54,728 nucleotides of DNA from NCBI GenBank assembly GCA_017442855.1, contig JAFSPM010000014.1, positions 1-54,728 on the forward strand. Direction: 5' to 3'. The notes beneath the pieces are model-generated. The model worked only from the letters and a program-made list of their open reading frames with translations, was not told the origin of the DNA and searched no databases. Each line of letters opens with the position of its first letter. The first letter of the stretch is position 1. Source of the stretch: Bacteroidaceae bacterium (GTDB taxonomy: Bacteria; Bacteroidota; Bacteroidia; Bacteroidales; Bacteroidaceae). A program made the translations under genes and the position numbers. This document shows positions 46,450-53,057 of this stretch, piece after piece.

Positions 46450-49400
46450 TTAGTCTATCTCGATGTTATTCTCAATAGGGGAAATCACGAAGGTAAATTC
46501 GTAATCCTGATACGGCAACATATAATCTTGCAGCGGCAAAGCACCCCAACTGTTGATGCATCCCAAGCCCATCTGTACCTTGTCGATCAACAGGTTTGTC
46601 AGGTTGGCAGGTTCAATCTCCTGCGAGTGCATCTGGTGCTTCGTCATGCCCTCATCCAGCTGCTCGATGGTATAATGCAAGGCAGAAGCCGAGAACGGCT
46701 CTTCAGCCACAATCTGAATACCCTTACCCGTTTCATTGATCATCTTCCAGTAACGGATATCAGTCTTGTTGCCATTCTCCTGCGGACGGATGTAAGGATA
46801 GAACTGATCGGTCACTGTCTGACGATAGACAGCAATGAACGTACTGTGGTTGCGGTCGGCATAATTCTCTATCGGGCCCCTACCCCAATACTCTATCGTT
46901 TCATAGTTCGCTGGCATCGGCAACTGCATACCGAAGCGGAACAGGTTGGCCACCTTCTCGTTCTTGTCAGCCGTCAACTTCTGGGTAATCTTCACTGCTC
47001 CTTTATTATTAATAAGGTATGTAAGTTCCAACTGACTCTTCACATCTGGCATCTTATATTCAGCCTTCACAAAAGCCATACCGTCTTTCTCCTCTTGCGA
47101 GAGCTTCGACAATTTCATCTCAGGGTTCTTCCAAGCAGCATAGCGTCTTTGCAGATTAGCACCAAAGTCGTTGTCGGTAGGCGCACGCCAGAAGTTTGGC
47201 GTCAATGCCTCACCATCCTTCAGTACCTGCTGACCTTGCAACTCATAGCCCACCAAGAAACCATTATGCTTGTCGAATTCCATGCGGAACTGCTCACCAG
47301 TAATAATCAAGTAGTTGTTATCCTTGTCATTGATTACCGGCTTCAGCGTTTCCACATTGTTCACCACCACATTCTTCAAATCCACATTGGTTCCCTGGAA
47401 TGGATTAATCACCAACTGCTCTTTCGCCACCTCAAAGTTGATAGGCAACAATCCGTCAGCCTTCTTCAGCTTATAGCTCACATTGAGCAACCACTCGCAA
47501 TGCTTGCAGGTCTCGCCATAATCCAACTGAATAGTCACCGTCTGATGCGGAGCCACCGACAGGTTTTCTACCCTACCCGTTTTCTCCACCTTTCCGTTGT
47601 GAACCAACTGCCAATCCATGTAATAGTCAGACAAGTCACGGAAGAAGTTTTCGTTATACACACTGATGATACCCTTGTCGGCATCCACCATCTTTGCCCA
47701 AATATTCTGGTAGTAGTAACCCACCTCATACATGTGAGGATTAGGCACACGATCAGGACTGATCAAACCATTGTCGCAGAAGTTCTGGTCGCTGGCATCA
47801 AACTTGTTGAAGTCGCCACCATAGCCATAAATCATCTTGCCGTTCTTCTCCCAACGGACAGACTGATCCACGAAGTCCCAGATAAATCCACCCTGGTACT
47901 TCGGATATTTGCGGATAATGTCCCAATACTCCTTGAAACCACCTTCCGAATTACCCATCGCATGAGCATATTCGCACTGGATGAGCGGCTTGGTCTTTGA
48001 AGGATCCTCACTGTATTTAATGGCACTCTCAGGAGTCATGTACATAGGGCAATGGATATCCGTCTTACCCTCATAGCCTGCACGTTCATACTGCACAGGA
48101 CGTGTTTTGTCCTCCGCCTTGACCCAGTCGTAGGCAGCTTCAAAATTAGCACCATAGCCAGCTTCGTTACCCAACGACCAGAAAATGATGCTCGGGTGGT
48201 TGTAGTTACGTTGCACGTTACGCTGGTTGCGTTGCAGGTGAGCCAACTTGTAGTCATCACGAATGGCCAGAGTCTCCTTGCCATAGCCCATTCCGTGAGA
48301 TTCCACATTGGCCTCAGCCACCATGTAGATACCATATTGGTCGCACAGATCATACCAATAAGGATCATCAGGATAATGACAAGTCCTGACACCGTTGATA
48401 TTGAATTTCTTCATAATCTGGATGTCCTGAATCATACGTTCACGAGACATTACATAGCCTCCATCCGGATCCAGCTCATGACGGTCGGCACCCTTGAAAA
48501 GAACAGGTTGTCCATTTACCAGCACCTGAGCATCCTTGATCTCAATCTTGCGGAAGCCCACCTTTACAGGGATTACCTCCACCACGTTGGCACCGTTCTT
48601 CAAGGTAGCCTTCAAAGTATATAAATAAGGCGTCTCTGCCGACCACCTGTTAGGATTGGCCACATTGAAGGTGACATTGGTTTGCGGAGTAGCTTTCACG
48701 ATCTGACTGGCCACTTCCTTGCCCGTAGCATCCAACAAGGCCAGATCCACCGTACCACCGCCTTTGGTCGTCAGCTTCACGTCCAACTTACCATCTTTGT
48801 ATTGCGCATCCAAGTCGGGCGTTACACGTATATCACTGATCTGCTGCTTACTGCGAGCATACATATAAGTATCACGTGCCACACCGCAATAGCGGAAGAA
48901 GTCCTGGTCCTCGAGATAGGTACCGTCGCACCAACGGAACACCTGGAAAGCAATCAGGTTCTTCTGTCCTGGTTTCACAAATGATGTCAGGTCGAACTCG
49001 GCCTCCAGCTTGCTATCTTCACTATAGCCCACAAAGCGGCCGTTTACCCATAGGTAGATGTTAGAGGTTACCGAACCGAAGTGAACAATAATCTGCTTGC
49101 CGTTCCAGGAAGCAGGAACGGTGATTTCTTTTCGATACGAACCTACATGATTATCTTTGATAGGAAACTCGGGCGGATTGTTCTTAAACTGGTTCTTCCA
49201 CGCATAGCCAATATTCACATACAACGGGTCGCCATAGCCGTTCAGCTCCCACATACCAGGCACAGGCATCATACCCCATCCACCATCATTATAATCTGTC
49301 TTCCAGAAATCTGTGGGACGGGCATCAGCATCTTTCACCCAATTAAATTTCCAATTCCCATGCAAGGTCATGTAATTGGCAGCCTGCTCTTTCTCGCCCT

Positions 49401-49551
49401 TTGCGGCCTTGTCGTTCTCGAATGCAAAGAAACTGGAATGCATCGGTAAGCGGTTCACCTCGTTCACCCTGGGGTCTTTCCATTCGTTGCTCTGCGCCTT
49501 GGCACCCAAAGCCATCAGCACCAACAAGCCTGTCAGCAAATGTCTTTTCAT
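46450..49551 (-). CDS. Secreted GH2 beta-galactosidase
   Basis: This is a 1033-residue LacZ-type enzyme with a signal peptide (cleavage near AKA/Q, residue 20). Order: sugar-binding jellyroll (about 50-230), Ig-like domain, the GH2 barrel (about 345-640) with acid/base E463 in SLGNEAGYG and nucleophile E527 in QCEYAHAMGN, another Ig-like domain, and the C-terminal Bgal_small_N supersandwich (about 760-1030, NFWRAPTDNDFG). It is exported, so it probably trims beta-galactosides of dietary or host glycans in the periplasm. It is divergent from hemW and has no PUL genes beside it in the window. Confidence 0.94.
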   Translation of the reverse strand: MKRHLLTGLLVLMALGAKAQSNEWKDPRVNEVNRLPMHSSFFAFENDKAAKGEKEQAANYMTLHGNWKFNWVKDADARPTDFWKTDYNDGGWGMMPVPGMWELNGYGDPLYVNIGYAWKNQFKNNPPEFPIKDNHVGSYRKEITVPASWNGKQIIVHFGSVTSNIYLWVNGRFVGYSEDSKLEAEFDLTSFVKPGQKNLIAFQVFRWCDGTYLEDQDFFRYCGVARDTYMYARSKQQISDIRVTPDLDAQYKDGKLDVKLTTKGGGTVDLALLDATGKEVASQIVKATPQTNVTFNVANPNRWSAETPYLYTLKATLKNGANVVEVIPVKVGFRKIEIKDAQVLVNGQPVLFKGADRHELDPDGGYVMSRERMIQDIQIMKKFNINGVRTCHYPDDPYWYDLCDQYGIYMVAEANVESHGMGYGKETLAIRDDYKLAHLQRNQRNVQRNYNHPSIIFWSLGNEAGYGANFEAAYDWVKAEDKTRPVQYERAGYEGKTDIHCPMYMTPESAIKYSEDPSKTKPLIQCEYAHAMGNSEGGFKEYWDIIRKYPKYQGGFIWDFVDQSVRWEKNGKMIYGYGGDFNKFDASDQNFCDNGLISPDRVPNPHMYEVGYYYQNIWAKMVDADKGIISVYNENFFRDLSDYYMDWQLVHNGKVEKTGRVENLSVAPHQTVTIQLDYGETCKHCEWLLNVSYKLKKADGLLPINFEVAKEQLVINPFQGTNVDLKNVVVNNVETLKPVINDKDNNYLIITGEQFRMEFDKHNGFLVGYELQGQQVLKDGEALTPNFWRAPTDNDFGANLQRRYAAWKNPEMKLSKLSQEEKDGMAFVKAEYKMPDVKSQLELTYLINNKGAVKITQKLTADKNEKVANLFRFGMQLPMPANYETIEYWGRGPIENYADRNHSTFIAVYRQTVTDQFYPYIRPQENGNKTDIRYWKMINETGKGIQIVAEEPFSASALHYTIEQLDEGMTKHQMHSQEIEPANLTNLLIDKVQMGLGCINSWGALPLQDYMLPYQDYEFTFVISPIENNIEID

Positions 49552-49613
49552 AGCATCAATATTTAAAGTTTATTTTCTAATCTACAAATTTACGCTTTTC
49601 GCAGGAAATAAAC

Positions 49614-49621
49614 TACCTTTG
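49614..49621 (+). promoter_or_regulatory. -7 box of hemW
   Basis: TACCTTTG, 21 nt before the hemW start; the -33 box is not clear. Confidence 0.5.
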
Positions 49622-49642
49622 CAAAAGAAAATCTTACCCATT

Positions 49643-50773
49643 ATGGCAGGAATTTACCTACATGTGCCTTTTTGCAAAACCCGTTGCGCCTATTGCGACT
49701 TCTACTCCACCACCCTTTCGGAGTTGAAGCCTCGCTATGTCGAGGCCCTATGCCAAGAGCTGTCCATGCGTCGTAACTACCTGCATAATGAGCCTATTAG
49801 CACCCTTTACTTTGGCGGAGGCACTCCTTCGCAACTATCTGAGGCTGACTTTAAGAAGATATTTGCTTGCATAGATGAGGTTTATGGCTTGGAGACTTGT
49901 CAGGAGATTACCTTAGAGGCCAATCCTGACGACCTCACGGAAGATTATGTCAAGATGCTTAGTACCCTGCCGTTTAACCGCATCAGTCTGGGTATCCAGA
50001 CTTTCCACGAACCCACGCTGAAGCTGATTGGACGAAGGCATACGGCACAAGAAGCCATAGCAGCCGTTCGTCGTTGTCAGCAACATGGGTTTGCCAATAT
50101 CAGCATCGACTTGATCTATGGTTTGCCTTCAGAGACACCAGAGCTTTGGCTACAAGACTTGCAGACAGCCTTCTCGTTAGGAGTACAGCACATTTCAGCC
50201 TATCACCTTACCTACGAACAAGGCACCCGATTGTGGCAAATGTTACAAAAACACGAGATTGCAGAGGTAGATGAAGACACCAGTGTCGAGCTATTCCGCA
50301 TTTTGTGTGAGGAGATGCGTCAAGCCGGCTATGAGCATTATGAGATTTCCAATTTTGCCCTGCCTGGCTATCGTTCTCGCCATAACAGCGCCTATTGGCA
50401 CGAAGTACCCTACTTAGGAGCTGGTCCAGGCGCCCATTCATTCGATGGCGAGAGCCGAGAGTGGAATGTCGCTTCGCTGCCCACCTATATCGAGGCCCTG
50501 GAAGCAGGTCGGCGCGACTTTGAACGAGAAACGCTCGACAAAGACACCCAATACAACGAGTTCATCATGACACGCCTCCGCACCTGCGAGGGCTTTAGCC
50601 TAAAAACCCTCCAACAACGCTTTGGCACCACCTACCACGACTATTGCCTCTTGTTGGCCACTCCCTATATGAAGCGAGGTTGGCTACTACAAAAAGAAGA
50701 TACCCTCCAGCTATCGCCAGAGGGCATCTTCGTATCCGATGATATCATCAGTGATTTAATGAAAGTTTTATAA
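49643..50773 (+). CDS. hemW: Radical-SAM heme chaperone HemW
   Basis: This is 376 residues in the HemN/HemW family. The radical-SAM cysteines are in VPFCKTRCAYCDFYS (C11, C15, C18), followed by TLYFGGGTPS, TLEANPDDL, ISLGIQTFHE and HNSAYWHEVPYLGAGPGAHSF. It lacks the features of true oxygen-independent coproporphyrinogen oxidase (HemN is longer), so HemW is preferred. The start at 49643 lies after the promoter; the open frame upstream is antisense to the galactosidase gene. The inverted-repeat element begins 6 nt after the stop. Confidence 0.92.
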   Translation: MAGIYLHVPFCKTRCAYCDFYSTTLSELKPRYVEALCQELSMRRNYLHNEPISTLYFGGGTPSQLSEADFKKIFACIDEVYGLETCQEITLEANPDDLTEDYVKMLSTLPFNRISLGIQTFHEPTLKLIGRRHTAQEAIAAVRRCQQHGFANISIDLIYGLPSETPELWLQDLQTAFSLGVQHISAYHLTYEQGTRLWQMLQKHEIAEVDEDTSVELFRILCEEMRQAGYEHYEISNFALPGYRSRHNSAYWHEVPYLGAGPGAHSFDGESREWNVASLPTYIEALEAGRRDFERETLDKDTQYNEFIMTRLRTCEGFSLKTLQQRFGTTYHDYCLLLATPYMKRGWLLQKEDTLQLSPEGIFVSDDIISDLMKVL

Positions 50774-50778
50774 AAGCA

Positions 50779-50859
50779 ACCTTCACCCTTCACCTTTTTC
50801 TTAAAACATCATGAGTTTACTTGTTTATTAAGGTGAAGGTAGAGGTGAAGGGTGAAGGT
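50779..50859. repeat. Left 81-bp terminal inverted repeat, itself palindromic
   Basis: It begins ACCTTCACCCTTCACC (50779-50794) and ends GGTGAAGGGTGAAGGT (50844-50859), which are exact reverse complements, so the single end can fold into a hairpin with a 16-bp stem. An extra GGTGAAGGT at 50832-50840 breaks the symmetry and tells the two halves apart. Confidence 0.92.
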
Positions 50860-50882
50860 AGCATCCTTTTGGTGATATGTTG

Positions 50883-51190
50883 CTTAATTAGGCGTTTTTT
50901 TCTGCCTAGTTAGGAAATTTTTTCTGCCTAGTTAGGAAAAAATATTTTCCTAGTTAGGGCGCAAAAAAACGAGATACGTTCTCGTTGCCTTTGAGAACCG
51001 TTCTCGTCGCTTGCGAGATACGTTCTCGTCTTGAAATTCTCTAGAGAATTTTGTGGTTTACTACTAGTAAGCGGTGGGTTTACTACTAGTAAACCGCCCT
51101 TTTACTTCCCTTAAGCAAAAAGCCCGATTACTTTAAGAAAACCCCTTAGTTACTTAAAGCAAATGACCAACTATCTTTAAGTAAAAAAAA
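50883..51190. repeat. Array of 14 palindromic units in exact 22-bp register
   Basis: Unit starts are 50883, 50905, 50927, 50949 (core CCTAGTTAGG, first one CTTAATTAGG); 50971, 50993, 51015 (core GAGATACGTTCTC or GAGAACCGTTCTC); 51037 (TTCTCTAGAGAA, within a 16-bp perfect palindrome 51035-51050); 51059 and 51081 (TACTACTAGTAA); 51103, 51125, 51147, 51169 (TTACTTTAAG-like). Neighbouring units share a family, families change along the array, and every step is 22 bp, about two helical turns. Each core is palindromic or nearly so. The array lies directly upstream of the VirE-like promoter. Confidence 0.9.
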
Positions 51191-51235
51191 GTATTATTAT
51201 TATGCATCCCAAAAGTCCGCTTTTTGGGTCTAAAA

Positions 51236-51267
51236 TTTGGAAGTGATTAATTTTTTTTATATCTTTG
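51236..51267 (+). promoter_or_regulatory. Promoter of the VirE-like gene
   Basis: TTTG (51236-51239), 20 nt, TATCTTTG (51260-51267), a consensus match about 40 nt before the ATG. The hairpin CCCAAAA (51208-51214) / TTTTGGG (51222-51228) lies just upstream. Confidence 0.75.
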
Positions 51268-51307
51268 TGCCCCTTTTTGCGGGAAATTTAATTTTTTTTA
51301 ATAATTT

Positions 51308-52513
51308 ATGAGAAACACAAGAAGGGTTATGACTCCCCAAAAGTCAAACGAGCAAGTACTGGCACTAAACAAAGTTCAACAGAAAGCTGTTATGTTCCAA
51401 CGTTACATGAAAGACCGCTATGCCTTGAGGCTAAACATGCTGACAGGCAAGGTGGAGTATGATGACAGAATCTCGACTGGTTTGGGATTCCGTAAGATTG
51501 ATGACCGCAGGCTCAACACGATGGTGATAGATGCCCAACTGAGCGGTATTGATGTGAATGACAGGGATATGAAGAGGTATATCCATTCGATGGATGTGCC
51601 TGAATTTAACCCTGTGGATAACTACCTGGATAAGGTGAAAGGCAAGTGGGATGGCAAAGACCGAATTGGCGAGCTGGCTAACAGGATCCAGACGGACAAC
51701 GCCAATTGGCCTCGTTGGTTCGCCATTTGGCTGAGGGGGATGGTGGCTCAATGGAAAGGCATGAGTCAGCAATATGGCAATAGTGTGGCACCTATTATTA
51801 TTGGCAAACAAGGTTGGCACAAGTCAACTTTCTGCCGTCAACTTTTGCCACCAGAGCTGAGCTTTGGCTACACCGACCAACTGAACTTCGGCAGCAAGCA
51901 CGACATCGACCTTACCATCAAGCACTACTTGCTGGTGAATGTGGATGAGTTTGACCAACTTACCAAACGAGTGCAGGACGGCTATCTGAAGAACCTGTTA
52001 CAACGCACTGACAGTAAGACACGTAGGCTCTTTACAGACGATGTGGATGAAGCTCGTAGATATGCCTCTTTCATTGGTACCAGCAATGTATCCGACTTGC
52101 TGACTGACCCAACAGGAAGCAGACGATTCCTGTGCGTGGAACTTACGGGACCTATTGATACCGAAACACCTATCGAGTACGATCAGCTGTATGCTCAGAT
52201 CCTGCAAGAGCTCGAAGAAGGCAAACCTTATTGGTTCACTGATGAAGAGGTGCAGATAATCATGGCCTCCAACAAGACATTCATGCGAATGAAGTTGACT
52301 GAGCAAATCTTTAGAGAGTATTTCCGTTATCCCAAGAATAATAAGGAAGGCGAGTGGCTCTTGGCTACTGAGATCTTCCAGGAGGTCAAAGCAAAGAGAG
52401 GGAACCTGAATATGTCAGTGGAGCAATTTGGCAAATACCTCTCAAGTTTGAAGTTATTCCCTCATAAACACTCGAAGCGAGGTAATATGTATAAGGTGGT
52501 ACTTGCCGCTTGA
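51308..52513 (+). CDS. VirE/VapE-family P-loop ATPase (stand-alone, no primase domain)
   Basis: This is a 401-residue cytoplasmic protein of the virulence-associated protein E family, related to D5/SF3-type helicases of phages and plasmids. Residues 100-155 (NPVDNYLDKVKGKWDGKDRI, RWFAIWLRGMVAQW) are the family's pre-ATPase part. Walker A is GKQGWHKST (166-174); Walker B is LLVNVDEFD with D213-E214; the sensor is IGTSN (N260); the arginine finger is TGSRR (R272/R273). The last ~80 residues look like the DUF3874-type tail of Bacteroidetes VirE proteins (from memory). Full-length relatives carry an N-terminal primase-like or VirE_N part, absent here. It is the only gene inside the 81-bp inverted repeats. 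Function is unknown; replication or mobility of the element is inference. Confidence 0.85.
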   Translation: MRNTRRVMTPQKSNEQVLALNKVQQKAVMFQRYMKDRYALRLNMLTGKVEYDDRISTGLGFRKIDDRRLNTMVIDAQLSGIDVNDRDMKRYIHSMDVPEFNPVDNYLDKVKGKWDGKDRIGELANRIQTDNANWPRWFAIWLRGMVAQWKGMSQQYGNSVAPIIIGKQGWHKSTFCRQLLPPELSFGYTDQLNFGSKHDIDLTIKHYLLVNVDEFDQLTKRVQDGYLKNLLQRTDSKTRRLFTDDVDEARRYASFIGTSNVSDLLTDPTGSRRFLCVELTGPIDTETPIEYDQLYAQILQELEEGKPYWFTDEEVQIIMASNKTFMRMKLTEQIFREYFRYPKNNKEGEWLLATEIFQEVKAKRGNLNMSVEQFGKYLSSLKLFPHKHSKRGNMYKVVLAA

Positions 52514-52523
52514 GTTATGTTGC

Positions 52524-52604
52524 ACCTTCACCCTTCACCCCAACCTTCACCTTAATAAATTTGAAAACTCATGCTCTTTTAAGAAAAAGGTGAAGGGTGA
52601 AGGT
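52524..52604. repeat. Right 81-bp terminal inverted repeat
   Basis: Reverse complement of 50779-50859 with 8 mismatches and no gaps. Like the left end it is a palindrome, ACCTTCACCCTTCACC (52524-52539) against GGTGAAGGGTGAAGGT (52589-52604). It starts 10 nt after the VirE-like stop. Confidence 0.92.
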
Positions 52605-52641
52605 GGATTTGTAATTCTTTGTAAAATAATAATCAAAGACT

Positions 52642-52671
52642 ACGAAAAAAGTCGTAACGAAAAAAGTCGTA
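52642..52671 (+). repeat. 15-bp perfect tandem repeat
   Basis: ACGAAAAAAGTCGTA occurs twice without a spacer (52642-52656, 52657-52671). Each copy is an imperfect palindrome ACGA/TCGT. Confidence 0.8.
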
Positions 52672-52739
52672 ATGCAGAAAGGCCTTTTATAATCAGCATT
52701 ATCGTGCTTTCTATTCATAAAAAAAACAAGCAAAATTAC

Positions 52740-52798
52740 ATGGTACACAAAATTGTGGTCCACAAACTTGTGTACCATTGTTTTTTTATATACCTTTG
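52740..52798 (+). promoter_or_regulatory. Promoter with composite palindromic operator
   Basis: ATGGTACACAA (52740-52750) and TTGTGTACCAT (52768-52778) are exact reverse complements, and TTGTGG-T-CCACAA (52753-52765) is nested at the same centre. The right arm covers the -33 position (CTTG 52767-52770, 20 nt before TACCTTTG 52791-52798). A regulator bound here would cover the promoter of the leader and BACON gene. Confidence 0.7.
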
Positions 52799-52803
52799 CT
52801 TTT

Positions 52804-53047
52804 GAAGGGTGCAAATCCTTCAAGACATTGTGGATTATTATAAGAAGCGTTATGCTTATCTTGCAAGTGAAAACCTAGGAAATTTTCAGTGCAACAAGTG
52901 AGCATGATGGTTCTCACGTTATAGCGTGGGCTGCTATCATTACAACTTTTGCACATAGGTTTTCCTAGGACCTTCACTTGAGGATGTGGTGTACAGTACC
53001 ACGCTTCTTTTTAGGTTTAGCCGTCTTAGGGTACTGAAGGCATCCTC
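52804..53047 (+). ncRNA. Highly structured ~250-nt 5' leader of the BACON/LRR gene
   Basis: Downstream of a promoter the following helices are perfect: TTGAAGG / CCTTCAA (52802-52823). A long nested arm is CAAGTGAA / TTCACTTG (52864-52871 with 52973-52980), CCTAGGAAA / TTTCCTAGG (52874-52882 with 52961-52969), GTGCAA / TTGCAC, ATGAT / ATCAT and CTCACG / CGTGGG (52913-52930). A second arm is GAGGATG / CATCCTC (52980-52986 with 53041-53047). CAGTACC near 52994 can pair either in a local hairpin (GTGGT/ACCAC) or with GGTACTG (53030-53036), mutually exclusive. It may be a cis-regulatory RNA. Confidence 0.65.
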
Positions 53048-53057
53048 ATAAATCGCC

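Larger units (their letters stand above)
50774..51307. other. 534-bp non-coding region: left repeat, 22-bp array, promoter
   Basis: No gene is supported. In order it holds the left 81-bp terminal repeat, a 14-unit palindrome array in 22-bp register, a hairpin CCCAAAA-TTTTGGG (51208-51228), and the promoter of the VirE-like gene. Confidence 0.8.
50779..52604. mobile_element. 1,826-bp inverted-repeat-flanked cassette carrying a VirE-like ATPase
   Basis: The ends are an 81-bp inverted repeat, left 50779-50859 and right 52524-52604, aligned without gaps at 73 of 81 positions. Between them are a palindrome array, one promoter and one gene (51308-52513). No transposase, integrase or recombinase is present, and no target-site duplication is visible next to the ends. 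It sits 6 nt behind hemW. It may be a non-autonomous mobile element, a satellite-like cassette, or a gene bracketed by dispersed repeats. The boundary is clear but the mechanism is unknown. Confidence 0.6.
52514..53057. other. 544-bp non-coding region: right repeat, operator-promoter, leader RNA
   Basis: No gene is supported; short frames on both strands overlap the repeats and the leader. Contents in order: right 81-bp repeat, a 15-bp tandem duplication (52642-52671), AAAGGCCTTT (52678-52687), a large palindrome over a promoter (52740-52798) and a structured leader to 53057. Confidence 0.75.

Noticed and set aside
46528-48000. 490-residue plus-strand frame opposite the GH2 gene
   Set aside because: Antisense shadow of the galactosidase codons; no motif, no start context.
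50883-51190. CRISPR array
   Set aside because: Units are only 22 bp, cores change along the array, there is no constant repeat with unique spacers, and no cas gene is near.
50779-52604. Classical insertion sequence
   Set aside because: The single gene is an ATPase of the VirE family, not a transposase, and no target-site duplication is visible at the ends.
52503-52977. Short frames between the VirE-like and BACON genes (100, 84 and 63 residues)
   Set aside because: They overlap the terminal repeat, operator and leader on both strands and have no family features.
50779-53057. Retron or diversity-generating retroelement
   Set aside because: No reverse transcriptase gene and no template/variable repeat pair are present in the window.
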